Shown here: piece after piece, positions 1 through 11,045 of the stretch | Layout of the letters: every line of letters begins with the position of its first letter | How positions within the stretch are numbered: position 1 is the stretch's first letter | Source: Brevibacterium sp. W7.2 | GTDB lineage: Bacteria; Actinomycetota; Actinomycetes; Actinomycetales; Brevibacteriaceae | Reading direction: 5' to 3' | DNA: 64,000 bases | NCBI RefSeq assembly: GCF_018137945.1 | Contig: NZ_CP073089.1 | Coordinates: 2,480,001-2,544,000, forward strand | Notes under the pieces: model-generated | What the model saw: the letters and a program-made list of their open reading frames with translations, nothing else | Databases searched by the model: none | What the model was told of the DNA's origin: nothing | Program-made: the position numbers and the translations under genes

Positions 1-118
1 GTTCCTCCATGAATAGTTATCGTTTTGTGCCATTCAACGAGAAGGTGAAAACGTGACATGGCAGTGAGCAGTGTTCGTCCTTCACCGTCAGCAGGCACCC
101 TTGATCGGGAACAGCCGC
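1..118. promoter_or_regulatory. Left-edge divergent control region
   Basis: On the minus strand the first ten bases read ATGGAGGAAC, which is either a Shine-Dalgarno core for a gene starting just outside the window or its start codon. A divergent minus-strand gene therefore probably begins at the edge. TGAAT (10-14) and ATTCA (34-38) form a spaced inverted repeat that could be a site for the adjacent TetR protein. This is inference; the arms are only 5 bp. Confidence 0.3.
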
Positions 119-694
119 ATGAGAGCGAGGCTGAGAGTATTGATTTCGCGTAAAGATGTCGTCACGGATTCCGCGATCGCCGTCGTCGCCGAACAGGGAG
201 TCCGCGGACTCACCCATCGGGCCGTCGACGCGATGGCGGAGCTGCCGGTCGGTTCGACGTCCAACGTCTACCGCACCCGCGACGCCCTCATCACCGGGAT
301 CATGGAGAGGATCGGCGAACTCAACGCCCGTCGCCTCGAGCGACTCCTCGACACTGCAGGAAACGACGAGACCACCCAGCTCGATGCCGCGGTCAGCCTG
401 TGCATGGAGCTGCTGACCACCGACCGCAGCCGCTTTTACACCTCGGTGATGCTCGGCCTCGATCCCGCGCTGCCGACCGAGGCCGTCGCCGCGAAGCAGG
501 CGAACATGGACCAGGTCGACGCCTTCGTCGCCCAGCTCAGCGGCGTCGAGCCCGAGCTCGCGAAGCGGATCTCGAGTTCGGTGCTCGGCATGATGATTAC
601 CGAGCTGATCTCGGGCACCGCGAGCCGGGAGCGCGTCGAGAAGTTCATCAGCGAACTCGACAAGTGGCTGCGCGCCGAATTCGCCTCCGCCTGA
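119..694 (+). CDS. TetR family transcriptional regulator
   Basis: A 191-residue TetR-type repressor with an N-terminal helix-turn-helix (EQGVRGLTHRAVDAMAELPVG, with the recognition helix reaching SNVYRTRDAL) and a helical C-terminal ligand and dimer domain. I chose the ATG at 119, preceded by GGGA, because it gives a normal TetR length. A GTG at 71 would add 16 residues with no helix-turn-helix role. The divergent gene just outside the left edge is its likely target, as TetR genes often sit opposite an exporter. The ligand cannot be read from the sequence. Confidence 0.8.
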   Translation: MRARLRVLISRKDVVTDSAIAVVAEQGVRGLTHRAVDAMAELPVGSTSNVYRTRDALITGIMERIGELNARRLERLLDTAGNDETTQLDAAVSLCMELLTTDRSRFYTSVMLGLDPALPTEAVAAKQANMDQVDAFVAQLSGVEPELAKRISSSVLGMMITELISGTASRERVEKFISELDKWLRAEFASA

Positions 695-810
695 GCTGAG
701 GTCCGCCCCTCTGCCCTCGCCGCACCCGGGTCCGCCCGTCCGGCCGGCCTGTCATGGGCGGAATCCGACACGAACCGGCGGAGATGAGCCGGTGAACCCC
801 GCGCGAACGC

Positions 811-870
811 TAGAATCGACGGGTGCCGTCAGCGCTCGGCGGCGCAGCAGTGGTCCACGTGTCGAAGGAG
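811..870 (+). promoter_or_regulatory. parC upstream signals: -10-like TAGAAT and SD
   Basis: TAGAAT at 811-816 resembles an actinobacterial -10 element, and GAAGGAG at 864-870 is a strong Shine-Dalgarno 4 bases before the ATG at 875. No convincing -35 box is visible. The SD firmly sets the parC start. Confidence 0.45.
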
Positions 871-874
871 TTCC

Positions 875-3580
<2,706 letters not shown>

Positions 3581-3610
3581 GTTCCAGGGCGCTCTGAGCG
3601 CTGATCACTA

Positions 3611-3690
3611 CCCGCAGCGTCACGCACACCGCGCAGCTTCGCGAGAGGCACCCGGAGCTTCACGCACACCGTGCAGCTTCGCGAGAGGCA
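3611..3690. repeat. 40-bp direct repeat, two copies plus partial third
   Basis: Two 40-bp units (3611-3650, 3651-3690) differ at only a few bases and share the core CACGCACACC followed by GCAGCTTCGCGAGAGGCA. A partial third copy starts at 3691. They lie between the convergent parC and adenylate cyclase genes. I see no open reading frame of credible composition here. Origin by replication slippage is likely; a structural or binding role is unknown. Confidence 0.85.
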
Positions 3691-3790
3691 CCCGCAGCTC
3701 GACACACTCCACGTGCACGGGTTGTTCATGGAGCTGCGCGTGCGGGGCGCGTGCGCCAATGGCGACGGCGCACGGCGGTAGTGAAAGCGC

Positions 3791-3894
3791 AACCACCGCG
3801 CGTGACGTGGACACCCGACCACCGCGCGTGACGTGGACACCCGAGCCCGGCGTGTGACGTGGACACCCGAGCGGGGCGCGTGACGTGGACACCT
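3791..3894. repeat. 26-bp tandem repeat, four copies
   Basis: Four units with an exact 26-bp period (3791-3816, 3817-3842, 3843-3868, 3869-3894) share the core TGACGTGGACACC, starting at 3803, 3829, 3855 and 3881. The first two copies are identical; the last two have diverged outside the core. Together with the 40-bp array, this fills most of the 369-bp spacer 3581-3949, in which I see no gene. 26 bp is not a multiple of three, so this is not a coding repeat. Confidence 0.9.
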
Positions 3895-3949
3895 GAGCGC
3901 GGCGCGCTCTCAACTGCGGGCTCAAGCCTCGGAACTCAGGACCCGGAAC

Positions 3950-6142
3950 TCAGCTCTCGTCGTCGAGGTCGAGCTTCATCCGTGCCGCGGTGCCGCGCAG
4001 CATCTGGCAGATGCCCGTCTCCCCGAGACCCTGCAAGGTGAGCGATCCGCGGGGTTCGAAGACGTAGGCGTCGGAGGTCGACAGCACGCGCGCGGTCTCC
4101 TCGTCGGTGAAGATCGTTCCGGGTTCGGCGACGGCCGTCAGCCGGGCGGCGAGGTTGACGCTCGATCCGAAGATGTCGCCGAGGCGGGAGAGCACCCTCC
4201 CCCACACGAACCCGACCCGCGCCTGGGGCAGATCGGCGGCCGCGGTCACGCGCTCCATGAGGGTCATCGCGATCTCGGCGCCGGCCATCGGGGTCTCGGC
4301 GGCGAAGAACACCTCGTCGCCGACGGTCTTGATGATCCGCCCGCCGCCGGTGGCGACGATGTTGTAGCAGATGCCCTGGAACTCCTGGACCATGTTCGCC
4401 AGCTGCCTCGGCTCGAGCTTCTGCGACAGCCGCGTGTACGAGACGAGGTCGATGAACCCGACCGCCCGCGCCAGCGGCATCGACGAGTCGTACCAGCCCT
4501 GCCGGTTGTCCATCGCGAGACCGTCGGACACGTTGACGTTGAGGCGGCCCATCACCTCGGCGAGGTTGCGCCGCCACGAGTAGACGAGCATCTTCTGCAT
4601 CGGATCGATGAGATCCTCGATGACCTCGAGCGCCTCCCGCCGGGCCTCGGGCTCGCTCATGCCCTTCTCCTCGGTGAGGTACTCGACGAGCGTCTCCATC
4701 TGCCACACGACGAGGCGGTCCGTCGTCTGCCCGATCGCGCGCGCCAGCGACAGCGCCGTCTCCTGATCGATGAGCCCGTCGGCCACCGGCTTCGCCCACA
4801 TCCGCAGCGCATGCGCATCGCTGACCGTGTACGCCTTGTCATGCTCATCGGTCTGCGACATCCCGAGCGCCCGCCACATCTTCCGCGCCGAGACCGTCGA
4901 GATGCCGCCGAGCTTCGCCGCTTCACGACGATCGAGCACGCGCTTCCCGTCGAGGAGGATCTCCTCGAGGCGTTCGGCGGCGCTGCGGGTCTCGTAGATC
5001 GGATCGTCGTCGGTGTCCTCGTCGACGATGCTCAGCGCCGAGGTGCGCGGATCCTCGTGCAGGCCACCGAAGAAGTCGGACGACTTCGGCTTCCCGGTCG
5101 GATGTGCGGTCGTGTTCGACTCGGAGGCGTCGTCGTCTTCGCCAGACTCCGCTGACCGGATGACCGGCATCACCGAGGTGGCCGGCAGTTCGGCATCGGC
5201 CGTGGCCTGGGGTGAGCGCCCGTGATCGTGGTCCTCTGCCGCGGCCCGGTGCGCGGGCTCGTCAGCGTCGGCGGCTTGTGCCGAAGCGTCCTGTGCCGTG
5301 ACATGGAGTGAGGATACGTCGTCATCGTCGCCCGTAGCCGTGGCCCCGTGCGCGGGCTCGTCAGCGTCGCCATCGGTGTTCGGTGCCGTGGCACGTGGTG
5401 CGGAGTTGTCAGCGTCGGCAGCTGATGCCGGCGCGACCGGGGCCGGCGTCGAATCACCGATCGAGGTCGCCGGTGCGGAGTCAGCGGTCGTGGCCGCGGG
5501 GGTGACCGGTTCGGGGGCGGGTGTGACCGGTTCCGGCGCGACCTCAGGTTTCGGGGGCGCCGATGCGGCCGGGGTCGGGGATTCCGACGTCGGAGAGGCT
5601 TCGGTCGCCGATGACTGTGCGGCACTAGCTTCGACCGCTGCAGTGTCGGTTCCGGTCTGCCGGCTCGGATCGGTCGACACAGGAGTAGCTGCAGACGAGG
5701 CCGTCCCGGCAGCTGACGGCGCGTCAGCCGACAGTGTCTGTGTGCGATCCTCGCTCACGGTGTCGAGAGACGCGTCGCGTTCCGCAGACGGTGCGGCACT
5801 CGGTTCGCCCGCTGCAGGGTCGGTTCCGGTCGGCCGGCTCGGATCGGTCGACGCAGGAGGCGCGGTGCCGCGGCTGTCAGCAGCGCCCGTGTCCTGGCGA
5901 CGAGACGGGTCAGCGGCGTGCGAGTCACCCTTGGGTCGGGTGCCGGATGCCTGCGCAGAACCATCCTCGGGTCGAGTGCCGGTGGCCTCAGGTCGGGTGC
6001 CGGTGGGTGGCACAGACCCGTCCGCGCGGCCGTCCCCGCGCACGTGCGCGCCGCTGCTCGCCCGCACCACGGGGCGCGACTCCGGGTCGCGTTCGACGAT
6101 GCCGCCCGTCCGGTCCCGACGAGCCGAGCCGTCACCGGTCAT
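3950..6142 (-). CDS. Class III adenylate cyclase with long disordered N-terminus
   Basis: A 730-residue nucleotide cyclase making cAMP from ATP. Residues 1-350 are low-complexity, rich in Pro, Thr, Ser, Ala and Asp, and likely disordered. Residues 375-540 are helical with a helix-turn-helix-like start (LDRREAAKLGGISTVSARKM). The catalytic domain spans about 555-720. Metal-binding Asp565 (GFIDLVSYT) and Asp609 (KTVGDEV), adenine-selecting Lys605 and Asp656, and transition-state Asn663 and Arg667 (NLAAR) are all present, so it looks active on ATP. The N-terminus has a 58-residue internal duplication visible at DNA level. Its start overlaps the birA stop by 4 bases (ATGA), so the two genes are co-transcribed and probably translationally coupled. 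No membrane segment is evident. Confidence 0.88.
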   Translation of the reverse strand: MTGDGSARRDRTGGIVERDPESRPVVRASSGAHVRGDGRADGSVPPTGTRPEATGTRPEDGSAQASGTRPKGDSHAADPSRRQDTGAADSRGTAPPASTDPSRPTGTDPAAGEPSAAPSAERDASLDTVSEDRTQTLSADAPSAAGTASSAATPVSTDPSRQTGTDTAAVEASAAQSSATEASPTSESPTPAASAPPKPEVAPEPVTPAPEPVTPAATTADSAPATSIGDSTPAPVAPASAADADNSAPRATAPNTDGDADEPAHGATATGDDDDVSSLHVTAQDASAQAADADEPAHRAAAEDHDHGRSPQATADAELPATSVMPVIRSAESGEDDDASESNTTAHPTGKPKSSDFFGGLHEDPRTSALSIVDEDTDDDPIYETRSAAERLEEILLDGKRVLDRREAAKLGGISTVSARKMWRALGMSQTDEHDKAYTVSDAHALRMWAKPVADGLIDQETALSLARAIGQTTDRLVVWQMETLVEYLTEEKGMSEPEARREALEVIEDLIDPMQKMLVYSWRRNLAEVMGRLNVNVSDGLAMDNRQGWYDSSMPLARAVGFIDLVSYTRLSQKLEPRQLANMVQEFQGICYNIVATGGGRIIKTVGDEVFFAAETPMAGAEIAMTLMERVTAAADLPQARVGFVWGRVLSRLGDIFGSSVNLAARLTAVAEPGTIFTDEETARVLSTSDAYVFEPRGSLTLQGLGETGICQMLRGTAARMKLDLDDES
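5638..5860. repeat. 174-bp-spaced duplication inside cyclase N-terminus
   Basis: A block near 5640-5685 recurs at about 5814-5859 with few changes (shared core GGCTCGGATCGGTCGAC). The offset is exactly 174 bp, or 58 codons, so reading frame is kept. It encodes two copies of STDPSR-TGTD in the disordered region. This is consistent with in-frame expansion of a linker. Confidence 0.8.
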
Positions 6143-7152
6143 CGCTGCGTCGTCCCACTGTCGGGCGGGGTCGCACTCGCCGCACTGTCCGAGGCACTCG
6201 CGGCCCCTGCGTCCGAACCGGCCCCGCCATCCGAACCATTCCCGCTCGCCGAACCGGCCCCCTCGGCCGGTGCGGCCGGGCGCAGATGGTGGACGTCGCC
6301 GGCGCTCACGGAGACCGCATCGTCGATGACGAGGTCACCCGTCGCGTCGAGGCCGGTGGCCTCGCCGACGAGGAAGCTGCCGTCGGGTCGTTCGACCTTG
6401 ACCCGCGTGCCCAGCGTCACCATTCCCGCGCGCACTCTCGCGGCGAACGGACTGCGACCGAAGTCCTCTCCATACTCTGCCAACTCCCTCAGGCCGGGAA
6501 CAAGTGTGCCGAGAATCGACAGTAGCAACCGTTCATGATCGATCTCTGAACCCGCGACGCCGAGCTCGATCGCCAGTGAGCTCGCGTCCTCCCGCGGCAG
6601 GTCCGCAGGCTCGAGGCGCGTGTTCGTCCCCATCCCGAGGACGATGCGCGGACCCTCCGGCGTCGTCTCGATGCGGGCGAGGATCCCGCACAGCTTCCTA
6701 CCCTCGGCGGTGAGCACATCGTTGGGCCACTTGAGCACGGCGGGCACCCCCGCCTCGGCGATCGCCGCGCGCACCGCCTCTCCGGTGATGAGCGGAATCC
6801 AGCCCCACGTGCGCACGGGCGTCGTCGGGGCCAGGAGGATCGAGAACGTCAGCGAGCGGCGCGGCGGCACGGTCCACGTGCGCCCGAGTCGGCCGTGGCC
6901 CGCACTCTGGAAATCGGTGCCGAGGATCGTCAGCTCCGCCAGCTCCGCAGCGGGGGCGTCCCCGGCGAGGCCACGGACGACACCTGAGGAGGCGGTCGCC
7001 TCGGCGGGATGGTGGACCAGGGCCGCGAGCGCATCGTTCGTCGACGGGCACGACTCGTCCCAGATGACGAGCGGAAGGTCGATTCCGATGGCCTCCGCAC
7101 GGGCGCGGAGCGATTCGACATCGACGAGGAAGGGCGCGTGTTGGCTGGTCAC
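6139..7152 (-). CDS. birA: Biotin--[acetyl-CoA-carboxylase] ligase (BirA)
   Basis: A 337-residue biotin protein ligase that activates biotin with ATP and attaches it to the carrier lysine of biotin-dependent carboxylases. Visible motifs are the substrate loop GHGRLGRTW (canonical GRGRxGRxW), KWPNDV with the adenylation lysine, and a C-terminal SH3-like domain. There is no N-terminal DNA-binding domain, so it is a ligase only. The last 50 residues are a Gly/Ala/Ser-rich tail. The start is GTG at 7152 with only a weak SD. It is divergent from accD, the order also known from mycobacteria (birA next to accD5-accE5), matching ligase to carboxylase. Confidence 0.93.
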   Translation of the reverse strand: MTSQHAPFLVDVESLRARAEAIGIDLPLVIWDESCPSTNDALAALVHHPAEATASSGVVRGLAGDAPAAELAELTILGTDFQSAGHGRLGRTWTVPPRRSLTFSILLAPTTPVRTWGWIPLITGEAVRAAIAEAGVPAVLKWPNDVLTAEGRKLCGILARIETTPEGPRIVLGMGTNTRLEPADLPREDASSLAIELGVAGSEIDHERLLLSILGTLVPGLRELAEYGEDFGRSPFAARVRAGMVTLGTRVKVERPDGSFLVGEATGLDATGDLVIDDAVSVSAGDVHHLRPAAPAEGAGSASGNGSDGGAGSDAGAASASDSAASATPPDSGTTQR

Positions 7153-7219
7153 CAGACCACTCTAGATTCTTTTGGTGGGAGTGCACAATGAACTCGGCTC
7201 CCCTCGATAGGGTGGGAGC

Positions 7220-8800
7220 ATGACGGAAACTCCACGCACCACCGCCGATCGCATCGACGCCTTCCTGACGCGTCGCGAGGCGGCCCACACCGGCAACGAG
7301 AAGTCGGTGGAGAACCAGCACAAGCGCGGCAAGCAGACGGCCAGGGAACGCATCGACCAGCTCCTCGACGAGGGCTCGTTCCAGGAGATCGACGAATTCG
7401 CCCGGCACCACAACACCCAGTTCGGGATGGAGAAGAACCGTCCCGACGGCGACGGCGTGGTGTGCGGTCTGGGCACGATCGACGGGAAGACCGTGGCCGT
7501 GTTCGCGCACGACTTCACCGTGCTCGGCGGGTCACTCGCCGAGGCGAACGGCCGGAAGATCGTCAAGGTCCAGAAGCTCGCGCTCAAGCTCGGCTGCCCG
7601 ATCATCGGCATCAACGACTCCGGCGGCGCCCGCATCCAGGAGGGCGTGGGATCGATCGCGCTGTTCGCCGAGATCTTCCGCCTCAACGTCGCCTCCTCGG
7701 GCGTCATCCCCCAGATCTCGCTCATCATGGGACCCTCGGCCGGCGGTGCGGTCTACTCCCCCGCCCTCACCGATGTCACGATCATGGTCGACAAGACCAG
7801 CCACATGTACATCACCGGTCCCGACGTCATCAAGACCGTCACCGGTGAGGAGGTCGGCCACGAGGAGCTCGGCGGCGGGCGGACGAACAACACCGTCTCC
7901 GGCAACGCCCACTACCTCGCCAGCGACGAGGAGGACGCCCTCAACTACGTCCGCGACCTCCTCTCCTTCCTCCCGCAGAACAACCTCGACCCGGCCGACG
8001 CCGACGTCTTCGAGTCCGACCTCGAGCTCACGCCTGAGGACGAGGCGCTCGACACCCTCATGCCGGACTCGCCCTCGCAGCCCTACGACATCCTCGACGT
8101 CGTCACCACCGTGCTCGACGACGGCGAATTCCTCCAGGTCTCCGAGCTCTTCGCCCCGAACGTCGTCACCGGCTTCGGCCGTGTCGAAGGGGTGAGCGTC
8201 GGCGTCATCGCCAACCAGCCCATGCAGCTGGCCGGCACCCTCGACATCGACGCCTCGGAGAAGGCGGCCCGGTTCGTCCGCCTCTGCGACGCGTTCAACC
8301 TGCCGATCCTCACCTTCGTCGACGTGCCGGGATTCCTCCCGGGCACCGACCAGGAGCTCGGCGGCATCATCCGCCGCGGGGCCAAGCTCATCTACGCCTA
8401 CGGCGAGGCGACGGTTCCGCTCATCACGCTCATCACCCGCAAGGCCTACGGCGGCGCGTACTGCGTCATGGGGTCGAAGCAGCTCGGCGCCGACATCAAC
8501 CTCGCGTGGCCGTCGGCGCAGATCGCGGTCATGGGCGCCCAGGGCGCGGCGAACATCGTCTACCGCCGCAGGCTCAAGGCCGCCGAGGAAGCTGGTGAGG
8601 ACGTCGACGCACTCCGCGCCGACCTCATCCAGGACTACGAGGACGCCCTGCTCAACCCGTACCTCGCGGCCGAGGAGGGCTACATCGACGCCGTCATCAA
8701 GCCGAGCGAGACCCGCAACCGGATCGTCCGCGCACTGCGTGCCCTGAAGAACAAGCACGTCGACGCGCCGGCGCGCAAGCACGGTAACATCCCCCTATGA
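7220..8800 (+). CDS. accD: Acyl-CoA carboxylase beta subunit (AccD5/PccB type)
   Basis: A 526-residue carboxyltransferase that moves CO2 from carboxybiotin to an acyl-CoA, probably propionyl-CoA and/or acetyl-CoA. Two crotonase-fold halves are visible: the N-terminal GGARIQEGV and [15 protein letters not shown] (oxyanion loop), and the C-terminal [12 protein letters not shown] and [12 protein letters not shown]. The chain ends KHGNIPL, typical of AccD5-like proteins. The biotinylated alpha subunit is not in the window. It overlaps accE by 4 bases (ATGA), so the two are one operon. The spacing to divergent birA is 67 bp. Exact acyl-CoA preference cannot be assigned by eye. Confidence 0.93.
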   Translation: MTETPRTTADRIDAFLTRREAAHTGNEKSVENQHKRGKQTARERIDQLLDEGSFQEIDEFARHHNTQFGMEKNRPDGDGVVCGLGTIDGKTVAVFAHDFTVLGGSLAEANGRKIVKVQKLALKLGCPIIGINDSGGARIQEGVGSIALFAEIFRLNVASSGVIPQISLIMGPSAGGAVYSPALTDVTIMVDKTSHMYITGPDVIKTVTGEEVGHEELGGGRTNNTVSGNAHYLASDEEDALNYVRDLLSFLPQNNLDPADADVFESDLELTPEDEALDTLMPDSPSQPYDILDVVTTVLDDGEFLQVSELFAPNVVTGFGRVEGVSVGVIANQPMQLAGTLDIDASEKAARFVRLCDAFNLPILTFVDVPGFLPGTDQELGGIIRRGAKLIYAYGEATVPLITLITRKAYGGAYCVMGSKQLGADINLAWPSAQIAVMGAQGAANIVYRRRLKAAEEAGEDVDALRADLIQDYEDALLNPYLAAEEGYIDAVIKPSETRNRIVRALRALKNKHVDAPARKHGNIPL

Positions 8801-9138
8801 GCACGGATGCGCAGTCAGATCCCCGGAGCGCCGAGGCGGTCGGAGCCGACCCGGCGGCGACGGCCCAGGCGGGCGCGTCTGCGAGCGTGCCCTCGATCGA
8901 GGATCGCGCGCAGGTGCGCGCCGACGACGGCCAGCCGGTGAGCGACGAGATGGCCAGTGCCGCCGCGGTGGCCGCTGTCGTCGCGATCCGCCAGGTCGCC
9001 CTCGCCTATGCCGCTCACCAGGCCGAAGCCCTCGCCGAGGTGGAGACGAAGAAGCACGACCGCGCGGGCTTCAACGCTCCGCGCCGCAACGTCCGCAGGC
9101 GTCTCCCGCAGACGTGGACGCAGCCACTCGGCCGCTGA
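8797..9138 (+). CDS. accE: Acyl-CoA carboxylase epsilon subunit-like protein
   Basis: A 113-residue protein that overlaps the accD stop. In actinobacteria this position holds the small epsilon subunit that stabilises the alpha-beta complex. The first 50 residues are Ala/Asp-rich and disordered. Residues 50-85 form an alanine-rich helix ([19 protein letters not shown]), and the basic end contains [14 protein letters not shown], like the Trp-containing C-termini of epsilon subunits. Sequence similarity within this family is weak, so the call rests mainly on position and the terminal pattern. Confidence 0.7.
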   Translation: MSTDAQSDPRSAEAVGADPAATAQAGASASVPSIEDRAQVRADDGQPVSDEMASAAAVAAVVAIRQVALAYAAHQAEALAEVETKKHDRAGFNAPRRNVRRRLPQTWTQPLGR

Positions 9139-9172
9139 GCGCTGCCGCCTGGCGCTGAGCGCTGTCGTCTGA
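9133..9172. repeat. 20-bp direct repeat spanning the accE stop
   Basis: Two 20-bp units (9133-9152 and 9153-9172) share CGCTGAGCGCTG. The first contains the accE TGA (9136-9138). The period is not a multiple of three, so the second TGA lies in another frame. Confidence 0.75.
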
Positions 9173-9196
9173 CGCCACTGAGCACTCGCTGATAAC

Positions 9197-9234
9197 CGCC
9201 CTCTGCGCCGCACGATTGTTCGGCGCGGAGGGCG
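9197..9234. terminator. Bidirectional hairpin between accE and TetR
   Basis: A 14-bp stem (9197-9210 with 9221-9234) has one G-T pair and a 10-base loop, and lies between convergent genes. There is no T-run, as is common in GC-rich actinobacteria. Confidence 0.7.
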
Positions 9235-9259
9235 TCACTGTTCTGCGCGGAGGGCGTCG

Positions 9260-10036
9260 TCAGCCGTCGTCGAAGATCGTGCGCAGTTCGTCGAAGAGGT
9301 CGTGGATGATCGGCGCCGGATCGCCCTCGACGCGACGCAGACGCACGAAGGTCGCCTTGATTGCCATCATCGCGAGCGCCGCGAGCACCTCGGCCTTCGG
9401 TGAGACCGGCGGTCCGTCGTCGACCGTGCACCGGCCGACGGCACCCGGATTCTGCCCACAGCCCGACCCCTCGGCGGCACCGACCCTGTCGAGCCGTCGC
9501 TGGATCATCTCGCGGAAGAGGCGTTCGTTCTCGCCCATCCGCGACATCTGCGCCTGCATGAGCGCCGGCTCCTGCTTGAGGATCTGATGGTACTGGTGGC
9601 GCTCCTCCCGGTGACTGAGCCGAGTGCGCACGATGCCGGCGAGCAGCCGCTCGAGGTCCTCGAGCAGCCGGCCCGTCGGTCCCCCGGCTTCGAACACGGC
9701 GATCGCCGGTTCGTCCTCGTCGTCGAAGACCGTGTCGGCCCGCCCGAGGAGAGCCTCCTCCTTGCTCGCGAAGTAGTTGAAGAAGGTCCGCCGGGAGACC
9801 CCGCAGCGCTCGCAGATGTCCTCGATCGTGATGGTCGAGAACCCCTTCTCCAAGGTCAGTTCGATCGCGGCACGACGCAGTGCGCGCTGGCGTTCGCGCT
9901 TCTTCCGCTCGCGCAGGCCCTCCTTCGGGGCAGCGCCTTCCTGCGGAGTAGCTCCCTCCCGCGGGGACATCCCCTCCTTCGGGGCGACGGAGTCCTCTCC
10001 GGAGTCGACGTGCGCAGGGCTGTCGGTGATCGCCAT
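9260..10036 (-). CDS. TetR family transcriptional regulator
   Basis: A 258-residue regulator with a clear TetR helix-turn-helix at about residues 55-100 (FSTITIEDICERCGVSRRTFFNYFASKEEAL). The 45-residue N-terminal extension contains GMSPREGATPQEGAAPKEG, a short-period repeat, and the C-terminal domain is longer than usual. The start chosen is the ATG at 10036, where GGGAG lies about 10 bases upstream. An upstream start would add 10 residues without an SD. It is convergent with accE. Its target may be the neighbouring nitrilase/MFS genes, which is inference only. Confidence 0.82.
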   Translation of the reverse strand: MAITDSPAHVDSGEDSVAPKEGMSPREGATPQEGAAPKEGLRERKKRERQRALRRAAIELTLEKGFSTITIEDICERCGVSRRTFFNYFASKEEALLGRADTVFDDEDEPAIAVFEAGGPTGRLLEDLERLLAGIVRTRLSHREERHQYHQILKQEPALMQAQMSRMGENERLFREMIQRRLDRVGAAEGSGCGQNPGAVGRCTVDDGPPVSPKAEVLAALAMMAIKATFVRLRRVEGDPAPIIHDLFDELRTIFDDG

Positions 10037-10187
10037 ATCCTCATTCTCCCACTTCGCGCGGCACACCCTCAGGCACCCGGCTCACACGGACACCGGGGTC
10101 TCACGCAGGACCCGGGTCCCACACTGCCGACCGGGTCTCACGCCGGCGCTTGCACACGCACCCGGGTCCGCGGGTCCGCGGTGGGGT

Positions 10188-10985
10188 CTAGTACCCGAGC
10201 TTCGCATTCGCAAGGACGGGCAGCGCCTCGGCGGCCTCATCGGCGAGTCCGAGGTCGAGGTCGACGATCTCGAGGGCCTCCTGGCCGCCGAGGGCGACGA
10301 TGACGTGCCCGAACGGATCGGACACGAGACTGTGCCCGACTCCCGTCGGTCCTTTCGGGGGCACGGCCACGCCGCTGACCTGCGGATCGGCCTGTCCGAC
10401 GGCGACGACGAACATGTTCGAGTCGACCGCCCGCGCCCGGGCCAGCAGCTCCCACTGCTCGACCTTCCCCGGCCCCGCACCCCACGATGCGGAGACGATG
10501 GCCAGCCGCGCGCCTCGGCGGCTGAGTTCGGCGAAGAGCTTGGGGAAGCGGATGTCGTAGCAGATGGCGATGCCGACGTCCTCTCCGCTCAGGGCGACGA
10601 GCGCCGGGTCCTCGCCTGCCTCGACGGTGTCGGACTCCTTGAACCCGAACGCGTCGTAGAGGTGGATCTTCGCGTACTCGGTGCGCGTCCCGTCCGGGGC
10701 GTAGACGGCGAGGAGGTTGACGACCTTGCCGGCGGAGACTGCGAACTCCCCGACGACGATCGCCGTGTCGGTGTCGGCGGCGAGCAGGGTGAGCGCCTCG
10801 CGCCACCCCTCGGATTCGCGTTCGGCGATCTCCCGCAGACCCGACCCGAACGCCGACATCGTCGCCTCGGGGAAGATGACGACCTCGGCACCGGCGGCAG
10901 CGGCCCGACCCGTGTAGTCGCGCACCTTCTCGAGGTTGCCGGCGACATCGGTGGTCGTGTTGATCTGGGCGAGTCCGAGCTTCAT
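10188..10985 (-). CDS. Carbon-nitrogen hydrolase (nitrilase superfamily)
   Basis: A 265-residue amidase or nitrilase-like enzyme with the catalytic triad Glu40 (FPEATM), Lys106 (YAKIHLYD) and Cys142 (AICYDIRFP). Family members hydrolyse amides, carbamoyl groups or nitriles; Nit1/Nit2-type deaminated-glutathione or omega-amidase activity is a reasonable guess. Of two possible ATGs, 10985 is preferred because GGAGG then lies 6 bases upstream, whereas it abuts the ATG at 10991. The next upstream gene on the same strand is an MFS carrier about 60 bp away, so the two may share a transcript. Confidence 0.88.
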   Translation of the reverse strand: MKLGLAQINTTTDVAGNLEKVRDYTGRAAAAGAEVVIFPEATMSAFGSGLREIAERESEGWREALTLLAADTDTAIVVGEFAVSAGKVVNLLAVYAPDGTRTEYAKIHLYDAFGFKESDTVEAGEDPALVALSGEDVGIAICYDIRFPKLFAELSRRGARLAIVSASWGAGPGKVEQWELLARARAVDSNMFVVAVGQADPQVSGVAVPPKGPTGVGHSLVSDPFGHVIVALGGQEALEIVDLDLGLADEAAEALPVLANAKLGY

Positions 10986-11045
10986 CCTCATCCTCCGTGG
11001 GCAGTCGGTGACGTGCTCTCAGGCTACTCGGATCACCCGCCGAGG

